Positions 1 to 7,433 of a stretch of 19,205 nt of DNA are shown in pieces. Made by a program: the position numbers and the translations under genes. Source of the DNA: Desulfobacterales bacterium (lineage in GTDB: Bacteria; Desulfobacterota; Desulfobacteria; Desulfobacterales; UBA2174_A); NCBI GenBank assembly GCA_025454075.1, contig JALOPD010000045.1, forward strand, positions 1 through 19,205, read 5' to 3'. The notes under the pieces were generated by a model that saw only the letters and a list, made by a program, of their open reading frames with translations, had not been told where the DNA came from and did not search any database. Each line of letters starts with the position of its first letter. Position 1 is the stretch's first letter.

Positions 1-429
1 GCGTATGGACGACGGCTCCATGACGGTGACGGCGTACTTGGTGATGGGCCGGACCAGGCCGACGATATCGATCTCCTGAAACCCCATCTGGCGCACGCCG
101 CGCGCTCCGGTCATGTCCGGCCGCTTGACCTGACCCGAGAGGAACAGGACCGGGGTCGAATCGAGCCAGGCAGCGGCAACGCCCGTGATGGCGTTGGTGC
201 CGCCGGGCCCGGTGGTCACCAGGGCGACCCCCAGGTGGTTCGTATATTGGCTGTAGGCCTCGGCCGCGATCGCGCAGGCCTGCTCGTGCAGGTTGCAGAT
301 ATAGGTGAGGTCCTTGTTCCGGCCGAGTGAATCCACCAGATGCATGGCGCCGCCGCCGGGCAGCATGAAGACGTGCCGCACCCCTGCATCCACGATGAAG
401 TTCATTACAAAATCAGAAAGCTTGATCAT
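1..429 (-). CDS. ThDP-dependent enzyme, acetolactate-synthase/YerE-like (N-terminal part, runs off window)
   Basis: The first 143 residues of a thiamine-diphosphate enzyme; the rest lies beyond base 1. Visible are the N-terminal PYR-domain signatures: FMLPGGGAMHLVDSLG (about 21-36), the NLHEQ stretch with the catalytic-type glutamate at E49, AAEAYS, and TTGPGGTNAITGV (72-84). The ATG at 429 is the first in-frame start after a stop codon at 454-456; its Shine-Dalgarno sequence is weak. It is the last visible gene of the sugar operon, 67 nt after spsF. In this family acetolactate synthases make branched-chain amino acids. Homologues inside CDP-dideoxysugar clusters, such as Yersinia YerE, instead transfer a two-carbon unit from pyruvate to C4 of CDP-3,6-dideoxy-4-keto-glucose. 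The operon context (rfbFGH) favours a YerE-like sugar role. That is inference, since the FAD and C-terminal ThDP regions are not visible. Confidence 0.88.
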   Translation of the reverse strand, partial: MIKLSDFVMNFIVDAGVRHVFMLPGGGAMHLVDSLGRNKDLTYICNLHEQACAIAAEAYSQYTNHLGVALVTTGPGGTNAITGVAAAWLDSTPVLFLSGQVKRPDMTGARGVRQMGFQEIDIVGLVRPITKYAVTVMEPSSIR

Positions 430-496
430 CCGTTTTGCGTTCCGGCGTGTCTTTTATCTAAGGGAAGCAATTACATTCATGGAGCACGTCCTGCCT

Positions 497-1273
497 TCAC
501 CCCGGCGGTGCGACCACGCGGTCGCACTGCAGCGACTTTTGCACGCCGGCGTCGACGCGGATGTGCGCATTGATGCGCTCCAGCTCCGGGTTATTGGTGA
601 GAAAATCGAGTACGTCCTGCATGCCAAAAAAAGGATCGCCCGGATGGAGGTTTTCGAAAATAACCCGCAACAATTGATAATCTTCGGGATTGTCCAGGGT
701 CCAGCGCTTTCCGGAAAGGTCCTCCCGGTACTCGAGGTGGCGGATCGCAAACATCTCCGGATGCTTGGGGACATAGAGCGTGATGTGTTCCCGTTCCGAG
801 AAAAGCGCCGCATGGCGCCACACCTCGCCCAGCGTCCGGCGGGTGAAGATTTCAACATCCTGGCCGACGGGGTATGTCCGCCGCAGGGTGTTGCCGGTGT
901 AGTCGGCTCCCGAGGAGAGATGCAGGCGGATGGCGTCATCCACAATTTGCGGATCGATCAAAGGGCAGTCGGCCTTGATCCGGACGACGTGGGCTCCGCC
1001 GAAGAGCCGGGCCGCCTGGTAGTAGCGTTCAAGCGGGTCCTCTTCGCAGCCGCAGTAAACGCGCACCCCCAGATCGGCGCACAGCTTGACGATGGCAAGA
1101 TCTTCGGGGTTGACGGTGGTCGCAACGACCAGCGTGCCGGTCAGCCGGCTTCGCCGCAGCCGCTCGATCACATGCGCGAGGGCGGTCTTGCCGGCGAGGT
1201 CGAGCAGCACCTTCGCGGGCAGACGGGTTGACCCCTTGCGCGCCTGGATGACGGTCAAGACGTTGCCTGCCAT
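497..1273 (-). CDS. spsF: SpsF-type cytidylyltransferase (surface polysaccharide)
   Basis: A 258-aa protein of the CTP-transferase family, which activates acidic sugars such as nonulosonic acids by joining them to CMP. The N-terminal nucleotide-binding loop reads QARKGSTRLPAK (10-21), and the metal/substrate motif DCPLIDP spans 102-108. Both are typical of SpsF/NeuA-like proteins, and the length is normal for SpsF. The ATG at 1273 is preceded by an AAGAGG-like ribosome site about 4-5 nt away, and it overlaps the end of the upstream HAD gene by 19 nt, so the two are probably translationally coupled. Together with the NeuB-cupin and HAD genes immediately upstream, it fits the last activation step of a 3-deoxy-nonulosonate or related acid. 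The exact sugar cannot be read from the sequence. Confidence 0.9.
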   Translation of the reverse strand: MAGNVLTVIQARKGSTRLPAKVLLDLAGKTALAHVIERLRRSRLTGTLVVATTVNPEDLAIVKLCADLGVRVYCGCEEDPLERYYQAARLFGGAHVVRIKADCPLIDPQIVDDAIRLHLSSGADYTGNTLRRTYPVGQDVEIFTRRTLGEVWRHAALFSEREHITLYVPKHPEMFAIRHLEYREDLSGKRWTLDNPEDYQLLRVIFENLHPGDPFFGMQDVLDFLTNNPELERINAHIRVDAGVQKSLQCDRVVAPPG

Positions 1274-1890
1274 GCGGCCTCTTTTCCTGTCCCTCCATCC
1301 TCGGATGCAAACCGATCCGTCAGCTGATCGAGGATATCCTTCAAGGTCAGGGGGCTCCTGTTCCAGGGCTGCTTGAGAAGAAAGACCCGGATGCCGAGCC
1401 TCTCCGCCGCCAGGCAGTTCTCCGGTTGGTCATCGATAAAAAAATCCACTTTTTCCAGCCATGCCAGGTAGTCGGCCTTGCTGCGGTCCGGCTGCCGTGA
1501 TGATTGCCCCGCCCTTTCCGAGGGGACATAGCTGAAGCTCTGAAACCACTCCCCGAAATGCCTCATCACCCATTCGATCGCCGGGATCACGCTCGCCCGC
1601 GGCCGTGCGGTCAGGGCGATGTGCCGGTAGCGGTCGCCATGCGCGCGGAACCATCCCGTCAGTATTTTTTCCGGCTGCATGCGCGCCGCCGTTTCCGATT
1701 GCCTGAAGCGATCGAGCGATTCGAGGTAGACCGCCTTGGATACCCCGATCAGCCCATGCGGCGGATTGGCAGAGAGCTCTTGGTATCTCACCCGCCGGCA
1801 GTCGGCTTTCCGGGGAAGCCATTCGGTTTCGAGCCAGGTTTCGGTGAGATTGTTCAGCACGTCGTCGATGTCCCAGGCGATCGTTTTCAT
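1255..1890 (-). CDS. HAD-superfamily hydrolase, small, nucleotidase/phosphatase-like
   Basis: A 211-aa predicted phosphatase. HAD motif I is IAWDIDDVLNN with D7 and D9; motif II is in HIALTARP (about 90-97); K138 is a motif III candidate; motif IV is FFIDDQPEN with D153 and D154. A helical insert lies between motifs I and II. The frame stays open well upstream of 1890, but that part is antisense-like compositional readthrough over the preceding gene. I chose the ATG at 1890 because AAGGAGAT sits just upstream and HAD motif I begins right after it. It is the fourth enzyme after rfbH, 32 nt after the NeuB-cupin gene, and overlaps spsF by 19 nt. By position it could remove a phosphate from a NeuB product (a nonulosonate 9-phosphate step) or from a sugar precursor. 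The substrate is not determinable here. Confidence 0.82.
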   Translation of the reverse strand: MKTIAWDIDDVLNNLTETWLETEWLPRKADCRRVRYQELSANPPHGLIGVSKAVYLESLDRFRQSETAARMQPEKILTGWFRAHGDRYRHIALTARPRASVIPAIEWVMRHFGEWFQSFSYVPSERAGQSSRQPDRSKADYLAWLEKVDFFIDDQPENCLAAERLGIRVFLLKQPWNRSPLTLKDILDQLTDRFASEDGGTGKEAAWQATS

Positions 1891-1922
1891 CGGATCGGTC
1901 GGCGGATCTCCTTTTCCCGAAA

Positions 1923-3437
1923 TCAACCGCCGCACTCCAACCAATAGGAGATTACGGTCTTGCGGTCCGGGTTGCACATGATGGCTTCGTCGGTGTAGTA
2001 GGAGTCGTTTTTGAAGTGGGTCGAGGAGATCTCCTCGATGATGGCCCCCTGGCTGCTGCTGAAGGGATGTTTCGTGCCGCGGTCGATGGTGACCACATCG
2101 CCGCGCCGGCACTCCTTCATGGCTCCGTTCAGGCCCAGCCGAACATCGCCGTCGAGGACCACAAACGTCTCTTCCTTGATTTTGTGATACTGTTCGGGGT
2201 GCCGCTGCCCCGGCAGCAGGACGATCAGCTTCTTGCAATACTCCCGGTTGACTACATTGATGATGGTGCAGCCGACCTCCTCGAATCGGTCGATTCCGTA
2301 GTGATGCGAGATCTCGAGCGTGGCCATGCCGGGCACCACGATATTCCGGTCCGCCAGCATCCTCTTGACTCTCTGCACGATGCCATAGACCTTCTCCCTC
2401 TTGTCGACCCGCTTCAGCGCATCAAGCGGAATGGGTGCGTCCTTGGGGATCTCCCGATCGATGGTGTATTCAATGTACTTGGACAGGTCATTGGCCAACA
2501 GCTGCCCATCGGAGCAGGGGAAAGCCAAAAAAGAATTGGCCGCATCGATTTTCTCCCCCCGATCGATTTTTCGGTTGGCGAAAACCCCGCGCTTGAACTG
2601 CCGCAGGTCGGCATGCTCTTTGGGGGTCGCCTGCGCCCGCTGCCCCGCCACACCGCCCATCCGGTAGGCTCGATCGGCGGACTGCAGCCAGCGGCGCACC
2701 TGCTCGGGCGTCGCCGAATAGTCGTTCTTTTTGAATGTTTCGGTTTCGACCGCCACATGCTTTTCAAAAATGCGCGCCCCCTTGGCAATAACCAGCCGAA
2801 TCGATTCGGTGTTGTCGGGCGCTTCGTGGGTCGAATAGCCGATGGGCAGCCCGGGATAGCGCTGCCGGAGCAGGTCGATCTGGTTCAACTGGAGGTTGTC
2901 GATGCGGGTCGGGTACTCGCCGACGCAATGCATGAGCGCGAAATCCTTGTTGCGGTGCTTGAAGAAGCTGACGACCCGGTCGATCTCTTCGAGGCCGGCC
3001 CCGGCCGTGGATGCAATCAGAGGCTTGTCTGCTTTGACGATCCGCTCGAGCAGCGGCCAGTCCGTGAACGAGCAGCTCGCGATCTTGATGACTTTGAAAT
3101 TCATCTCTTCGATCAGATCGACCGACGGCTCGTCGAAGGGCGTGCAGATCGGGATGAAGCCCCGCGCTGCGGCCGCAGCTTTCAACCTCCGGAATTGCTC
3201 CACGGACAAGCGGGTGTCGCTGAAGCGTTTGACGTATTTCACCTCCGTGCGCGCCTGGTGAGCCGGATGAATGAAGGTGTCCAGGTCCCTGAACTGAAAC
3301 TTGAAGCCGAACCGGAAGGGAAACGTTTGCGAGGCCGTTGCAAAGGCATCGATCATGGCGAGCCCGTGCTGCTCGCTTCCCATGTGGTTGTTCGCCATCT
3401 CGAAGATGAACAGCGGTTCGTCGAACATGGTCTTCAT
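1923..3437 (-). CDS. NeuB/SpsE-family sialic-acid-type synthase fused to a C-terminal cupin domain
   Basis: A 504-aa protein. Residues 8-260 form the NeuB (beta/alpha)8 barrel, which condenses phosphoenolpyruvate with a sugar aldose. FEMANNHMG (12-20), CTPFDE (98-103), KIASCS (118-123), and metal-ligand histidines H204 (YSTHE) and H227 (FEKHVAVE) are all in place. A short SAF/antifreeze-like segment follows (about 281-333, [15 protein letters not shown]). Residues 365-475 are an added cupin, with HPEQYH (H413, H418), E422 and H457 as the likely metal set, resembling the D-lyxose-isomerase type of cupin. Ordinary NeuB proteins are about 340-350 aa, so the extra 150 aa is real. The ATG at 3437 overlaps the rfbH stop as ATGA, which fixes the start. 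It probably makes a nonulosonic-acid-like sugar; the cupin may act as an isomerase or in substrate binding. Confidence 0.9.
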   Translation of the reverse strand: MKTMFDEPLFIFEMANNHMGSEQHGLAMIDAFATASQTFPFRFGFKFQFRDLDTFIHPAHQARTEVKYVKRFSDTRLSVEQFRRLKAAAAARGFIPICTPFDEPSVDLIEEMNFKVIKIASCSFTDWPLLERIVKADKPLIASTAGAGLEEIDRVVSFFKHRNKDFALMHCVGEYPTRIDNLQLNQIDLLRQRYPGLPIGYSTHEAPDNTESIRLVIAKGARIFEKHVAVETETFKKNDYSATPEQVRRWLQSADRAYRMGGVAGQRAQATPKEHADLRQFKRGVFANRKIDRGEKIDAANSFLAFPCSDGQLLANDLSKYIEYTIDREIPKDAPIPLDALKRVDKREKVYGIVQRVKRMLADRNIVVPGMATLEISHHYGIDRFEEVGCTIINVVNREYCKKLIVLLPGQRHPEQYHKIKEETFVVLDGDVRLGLNGAMKECRRGDVVTIDRGTKHPFSSSQGAIIEEISSTHFKNDSYYTDEAIMCNPDRKTVISYWLECGG

Positions 3438-4783
3438 CTCTTTTTCCCTCTTCCGGCGGGTCGGCTGTTCACAAAGGCGTGGATCCGATCGACCACATAG
3501 CCGCACATCTTCTCCGATAGCCCGGGGTAGACCCCGACCCAGAAGGTGGAATTCATGATGCGGTCGGTCTGCTCCAATCCGCCCGCGATCCGATAGCGGG
3601 CGTCTTTGTATGCCGGTTGTTTCGTCATGTTGCCTGCGAAAAGCAGCCGCGTGGCAATGTTGGCACTCTCTAAAAAAGCCACCAGTTCATTGCGGGTGAA
3701 CGGTGCCTCCGGGGCAACGGTGATGGGAAAGCCGAACCAGGAAGGATCGGAGAGACGGGTCGGCTCCGGGAGGATCAACAGCGGCTCGAGCGGCGTGAGC
3801 CCCGCATGCAACAGGCGGAAGTTTTGCTTTCGGATCGCTACAAATTTCGGCAGCTTTTTGAGTTGGGCCAGGCCGATGGCTGCCTGCATCTCCGTTGCTT
3901 TCAGGTTGTAGCCGATGTGCGCGAAAACGTATTTGTGGTCGTAACCGTAGGGCAGATCGCCGAACCGGCCGCTAAACCGCCGGGTGCAGGTGTTGTCGGC
4001 TCCGGGCTTGCACCAGCAGTCGCGCCCCCAGTCGCGGAAGGATCGAACCAGCGCGGCGAGCAGCGGATCGTTGCTCAGCACGCAACCGCCCTCGCCCATG
4101 GTGATATGGTGCGCCGGGTAGAAGCTGAACGTTGAGACGTCGCCGAAGGTCCCGACCATTCGCCCGTCATATCGGGATCCGACCGCATCGCAGCAGTCTT
4201 CGACCAGCCAGAGGTGGCGGGCTTTGCAGAACCGGGCCACCCGGGACAGGTCGAAGGGGTTTCCAAGCGTATGCGCCAGGATCACGGCCCGGGTTTTCGG
4301 GCCAAGAGCGGCTTCCAGCGCCTCCACGTCGACGTTGTAGGTCGGCAGCGACACATCGACGAACACCGGGACCAGCTGGTTCTGGAGGATGGGGTTGACC
4401 GTCGTCGGGAACCCGGCGGCCACCGTGAGCACTTCATCGCCGGCCTTCAACCGGCGCCGCCCCAGCTTCGGCGAGGTCAAGGCGCTGATCGCCAAAAGAT
4501 TGGCGGAGGATCCGGAATTGACCAGCAGGGCGTGTTTGGCTCCGATGAAGGCGCCGAACTCATTTTCGAAGTCATCGGTAAAGCGCGAGCTCGTCAGCCA
4601 GAAATCGAGCGCGGACTCCACGAGACAGCGCAGCTCACTGGCGTCGAAGACCTTGCCTGAGACCGGCACCGGCGTTTCGCCCGGGACAAACGCCTTCGAC
4701 GGGAACGCGGCGTCGTAGTAAACCTGAACCCGCTCGGCGATGTCGCGTCTCAAGGTGTCCGGCGTGGGTGGCATGGAATTCAC
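3434..4783 (-). CDS. rfbH: CDP-6-deoxy-L-threo-D-glycero-4-hexulose-3-dehydrase (E1), RfbH/DdhC
   Basis: A 449-aa PMP-dependent, iron-sulfur enzyme of the DegT/DnrJ/EryC1 fold. It removes the C3 hydroxyl of CDP-4-keto-6-deoxyglucose in 3,6-dideoxyhexose synthesis. The usual PLP lysine is replaced by histidine: [14 protein letters not shown], with H225 matching the E1 active-site His. The [2Fe-2S] cysteine spacing C-X57-C-X-C-X7-C is fully kept (C198, C256, C258, C266). These two features separate it from ordinary sugar aminotransferases. The start is GTG at 4783, with GAGAGG five bases upstream and only 9 nt after the rfbG stop; an ATG three codons in (4774) is less well placed. The gene overlaps the NeuB-cupin gene by 4 nt. 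E1 normally needs the E3 reductase (RfbI), which is absent from this window. Confidence 0.95.
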   Translation of the reverse strand: MNSMPPTPDTLRRDIAERVQVYYDAAFPSKAFVPGETPVPVSGKVFDASELRCLVESALDFWLTSSRFTDDFENEFGAFIGAKHALLVNSGSSANLLAISALTSPKLGRRRLKAGDEVLTVAAGFPTTVNPILQNQLVPVFVDVSLPTYNVDVEALEAALGPKTRAVILAHTLGNPFDLSRVARFCKARHLWLVEDCCDAVGSRYDGRMVGTFGDVSTFSFYPAHHITMGEGGCVLSNDPLLAALVRSFRDWGRDCWCKPGADNTCTRRFSGRFGDLPYGYDHKYVFAHIGYNLKATEMQAAIGLAQLKKLPKFVAIRKQNFRLLHAGLTPLEPLLILPEPTRLSDPSWFGFPITVAPEAPFTRNELVAFLESANIATRLLFAGNMTKQPAYKDARYRIAGGLEQTDRIMNSTFWVGVYPGLSEKMCGYVVDRIHAFVNSRPAGRGKKR

Positions 4784-4792
4784 GTCGACCTC

Positions 4793-5866
4793 TCAGGCGC
4801 TCATGTAGGCGGCTATCTGCTCTTGGGACACCCCGTACATCTCCTCGCCCGCGAAAAAGCGCCGATACCAATCGATGGTGGCTGACACCGCCTGCCTGAA
4901 CGTCCACCGCTGCCGCCACCCCAGAAGGGTGTTCGCCTTGGAGCTGTCCAGCTTGAGGGTCCGCGCCTCATGCGGGTCACGCCCAGCGGGGGTTTCGAAC
5001 GCTCCGCCCCCCCACTCCTCGAGCACGTGGTTCACCAGCCCCTGCACCGTCACAACCGCCGCCTCGTTCGGACCGAAATTCCAAGCACCCGAAAAGCGGT
5101 CCGGCATGGCGTGCATCCGGACCGCCAAAAGCAGATAGCCGTAAAGCGGTTCAAGGACATGCTGCCAAGGCCTTACGCACAAGGGGTTGCGGATGACGAC
5201 GGGTCGCTGCCGGCTCAGGGTCCGCATGCAATCGGGGATGAGCCGGTCCTCGGCCCAGTCGCCTCCGCCGATGACGTTGCCCGCCCGGACCGAAGCCAAC
5301 GCTTTGGGGCAAGCGTGCGGCCGACCCGCGTCGAAATAGCTTCTGGCATAGGCCGCCGCCACGAGTTCGGCGCACCCTTTGCTGCTGCTGTAGGGGTCAT
5401 CTCCTCCGAGCCGGTCGTTTTCGCGGTAGCCCCAGACCCACTCTTTGTTTTCATAGCACTTGTCGCTGGTGACATTGACGACGACCGCCACCGAGGAGCA
5501 CTGCCGGCATGCCTCTAAAAGATGGACGGTCCCCATCACGTTGGTCCCGAACGTCGCGACAGGTTCCTGGTAGGAACGCCGCACCAGTGACTGCGCCGCC
5601 AGATGGAAGACGATCTCCGGACGGTAGTCGGTTAAAACCTGTTTCAAGGCGCCCAGATCGCGAACATCGCCCTCGATGGAGGTGATTCTGTCCTTTAACC
5701 GGCACGCCTCGTGATGGCTGGGCGTCGTCGGGGGAGGCAATGCGTAACCGATGACATCGGCCCCCAGCTCGCGGAGCCACAGCGAGAGCCAGGAGCCCTT
5801 GAATCCGGTGTGGCCTGTGACCAAAACTTTCTTGTCGCGATAGAAATCTCTCAATTCCGATTCCAT
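4793..5866 (-). CDS. rfbG: CDP-glucose 4,6-dehydratase, RfbG/DdhB
   Basis: A 357-aa short-chain dehydrogenase/epimerase-fold enzyme that turns CDP-glucose into CDP-4-keto-6-deoxyglucose using tightly bound NAD. The nucleotide loop is GHTGFKG (18-24). The catalytic cluster is TSDKCYENKEW (133-143), with Y159 and K163 in DDPYSSSK. AGNVIGGGDWAEDRLIPD is typical of RfbG and separates it from dTDP-glucose dehydratase (RfbB). The length is normal for the family. The ATG at 5866 lies 6 nt after the rfbF stop codon and has only a weak ribosome site, so translational coupling is likely. It is second in the rfbF-rfbG-rfbH order found in Salmonella and Yersinia O-antigen clusters. Confidence 0.95.
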   Translation of the reverse strand: MESELRDFYRDKKVLVTGHTGFKGSWLSLWLRELGADVIGYALPPPTTPSHHEACRLKDRITSIEGDVRDLGALKQVLTDYRPEIVFHLAAQSLVRRSYQEPVATFGTNVMGTVHLLEACRQCSSVAVVVNVTSDKCYENKEWVWGYRENDRLGGDDPYSSSKGCAELVAAAYARSYFDAGRPHACPKALASVRAGNVIGGGDWAEDRLIPDCMRTLSRQRPVVIRNPLCVRPWQHVLEPLYGYLLLAVRMHAMPDRFSGAWNFGPNEAAVVTVQGLVNHVLEEWGGGAFETPAGRDPHEARTLKLDSSKANTLLGWRQRWTFRQAVSATIDWYRRFFAGEEMYGVSQEQIAAYMSA

Positions 5867-5872
5867 GCGGCG

Positions 5873-6649
5873 CTACCACACTTTCCATTTCGCCTGGCCT
5901 TGACGCCACAGGGAGTTGAGATAGTCGACGTCGCGCAGCGTGTCCATGCACGACCAGAACCCCGGGTGCTTGTAGACCTTGAGTTGTCCCTCGGCGGCGA
6001 GCTTCTCCAGCGGACCGATCTCCAGATCACACCCGTCGTCGAAGGTGAAGTAATCGAATATTTTTCGTTTGAAGACGAAAAAGCCGCCGTTGATGTAGGC
6101 GGCGCTCTTCTCCTGCTTTTCCAGAAATTTCAATACGTCGTCGCCCTCGATATTCAGCTCCCCGAAACGGGAGATATAGTTCACCCCTGTCACCGTCGCT
6201 GTTTTTCCGTGGCTTTTGTGAAACGCGATCAGGGCATGGATGTCGATGTCGCCCACACCGTCGCCGTAGGTCACCATGAAGGTGTCGCCGTCGATGTATT
6301 TTTCGATTTTTTTCAAACGGGCGCCCTTGAGCGCCTTGTCGCCGGTGTAGGCCAGCGTGACCTTCCAGCCGACCTCGGAGTGGTTGTTTTCAACCTCGAT
6401 TTTTTTGTTGGCGCCGTACTCGATTGTGAAGTTGCTGTTGAGGACCTCGTAGTTGTAGAAATACTCCTTGATCATCTCCCCCTTGTAGCCCAGACAAAGC
6501 ACAAACTCCTTGAAGCCGTAATGGCAATAGGTTTTCATGATGTGCCACAGGATGGGGCGCGTTCCGATGTTCACCATCGGCTTGGGTTTGAACTCCGTTT
6601 CTTCCCTGAGACGAGTTCCCAAGCCACCGCACAGGATAACGGTTTTCAT
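5873..6649 (-). CDS. rfbF: Glucose-1-phosphate cytidylyltransferase, RfbF/DdhA
   Basis: A 258-aa nucleotidyltransferase making CDP-glucose from CTP and glucose-1-phosphate, the committed step to CDP-deoxyhexoses. The signature loop is LCGGLGTRLREETEFKPKPM (6-25). The metal aspartate is in VTYGDGVGD (D130), and NYISRFGEL plus FWSCMDTLRD are RfbF-specific blocks. The ATG at 6649 has GGAGG five bases upstream. It follows the MerR-type regulator gene by 60 nt on the same strand and precedes rfbG by 6 nt. The codon pattern and GC are slightly lower than in gyrA or gpsA (more AAA and TTT codons), as is common for sugar-cluster genes that have moved between genomes. Confidence 0.96.
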   Translation of the reverse strand: MKTVILCGGLGTRLREETEFKPKPMVNIGTRPILWHIMKTYCHYGFKEFVLCLGYKGEMIKEYFYNYEVLNSNFTIEYGANKKIEVENNHSEVGWKVTLAYTGDKALKGARLKKIEKYIDGDTFMVTYGDGVGDIDIHALIAFHKSHGKTATVTGVNYISRFGELNIEGDDVLKFLEKQEKSAAYINGGFFVFKRKIFDYFTFDDGCDLEIGPLEKLAAEGQLKVYKHPGFWSCMDTLRDVDYLNSLWRQGQAKWKVW

Positions 6650-6709
6650 ACAGCCTCCATCGTTCCGGCCGAACCTCCCCTTTGCCGTCTTAGACTCGCA
6701 CGCCGGCTA

Positions 6710-7105
6710 TCATCGGTTGGGTTTGCTATCCCCCCCAAGGTCGTTCTTTTCAGAGTCGGGTTCTCCTGCAAAAAAGCGGTAGACCTCCTGCTTCACCAAC
6801 CCGGCGACCCGGTCGGCCAGGTGCTCCAACCCACCGCCCCCCCGCGGTTGAATCAGCGCGACCCGGTCCTGGACCAGGGCATGGCGCACCTCATCCAAGC
6901 CGAGCCCCTGCTTCTTGAGCGCCTTGATTCGGGCGATGATCCCTAAATGCTCCTGCGTGTATCTGCGCTGCCCTCCGGGGCTTCGAATCGGATTTAGGAA
7001 AGGTGTGAACCGCCGCTCCCAGTAGCGCAGCGTCGATCGTGAAACATCGGATTGTCGACTGGCCTGATGGATGGTGAATAGCCGCTCAGCAGGTGTCCTG
7101 TTCAT
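6710..7105 (-). CDS. MerR-family HTH transcriptional regulator heading the sugar operon
   Basis: A 131-aa regulator. Residues 9-78 form the MerR winged helix: FTIHQASRQSDVSRSTLRYWERRF (HTH plus wing start), then PGGQRRYTQEHLGIIARIKAL and a QGLGLDEVRHAL helix. The remaining 50 residues include a short amphipathic stretch (EHLADRVAGLVKQEVYRFF) that may dimerise, then a polar tail. There is no cysteine, so it is not a metal or redox sensor of the MerR/SoxR type, and there is no large ligand domain. It sits 60 nt upstream of rfbF on the same strand, so it may control itself and the sugar genes. The region upstream carries 18-bp-period repeats (separate entry). The ATG at 7105 has a weak ribosome site (GGGAATTAA). 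Confidence 0.88.
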   Translation of the reverse strand: MNRTPAERLFTIHQASRQSDVSRSTLRYWERRFTPFLNPIRSPGGQRRYTQEHLGIIARIKALKKQGLGLDEVRHALVQDRVALIQPRGGGGLEHLADRVAGLVKQEVYRFFAGEPDSEKNDLGGDSKPNR

Positions 7106-7433
7106 TTAATTCCCGTGCGATGGATAGAAGTCTGATGAGAGGGGGCCGAACCGCTCTGGACGGCGAACGATCGAGTCCAACAAAACGTGAACTTTAACTT
7201 TAGTGTGAACTTAAGCAATAAGCATGCCTTTAGCTTTAATCTGAATTTTTCACATTTTTGCAATTGGTTATGTAAAAGCTACAGCTGAAAGGAGTTGATG
7301 TTTTTGAAGTTTACAGTCAATTCCATGACGCGCGCCTACTGAAAAGAGCCTTGGCGTGCGGGTTTGACAATGGCCTGCGAGCCGTTGGAAGCGAGGGCGC
7401 CGGGTGGGATGGAATGAGTATCGTGGCGGTGGT
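7106..7433. other. Intergenic region between hldE and merR
   Basis: A stretch of 328 bases without a convincing gene. From about 7180 to 7330 it is much more AT-rich than its surroundings. It holds the periodic repeats and a candidate merR promoter. On the minus strand these are TTGCTT at 7218-7213 and TAAAGT at 7196-7191, spaced 16 nt, leaving an 80-nt leader before merR. On the plus strand there is a 14-codon ORF at 7298-7342 (see findings). No canonical terminator with a T-run was found after hldE. Confidence 0.6.
7187..7258. repeat. Degenerate 18-bp direct repeats, candidate operator of the MerR regulator
   Basis: Four consecutive 18-bp units can be aligned (7187, 7205, 7223, 7241). GTGAACTT begins the first two units exactly. 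CTTTAACTTTAGTGTGAA (7192) and CTTTAGCTTTAATCTGAA (7228) match in 15 of 18 positions at 36 bp, twice the period. The array overlaps the candidate -35/-10 elements of merR. Regular direct repeats over a promoter are typical of cooperative regulator binding. Assignment to the adjacent MerR protein is inference from position. Confidence 0.5.

Noticed and set aside
305..1231. Long plus-strand reading frame opposite spsF
   Set aside because: It is antisense to a gene with clear SpsF motifs and its translation has no family signature; high GC produces such frames.
2016..3500. Long plus-strand frame of 494 codons opposite the NeuB-cupin gene
   Set aside because: The minus strand has catalytic motifs throughout. 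The opposite frame is a compositional shadow.
5711..6946. Plus-strand frame of 411 codons across rfbG, rfbF and merR
   Set aside because: It crosses three genes with clear motifs and shows no domain of its own.
6710..7105. Metal- or redox-sensing MerR regulator
   Set aside because: It contains no cysteine and lacks the longer sensor helix of those proteins.
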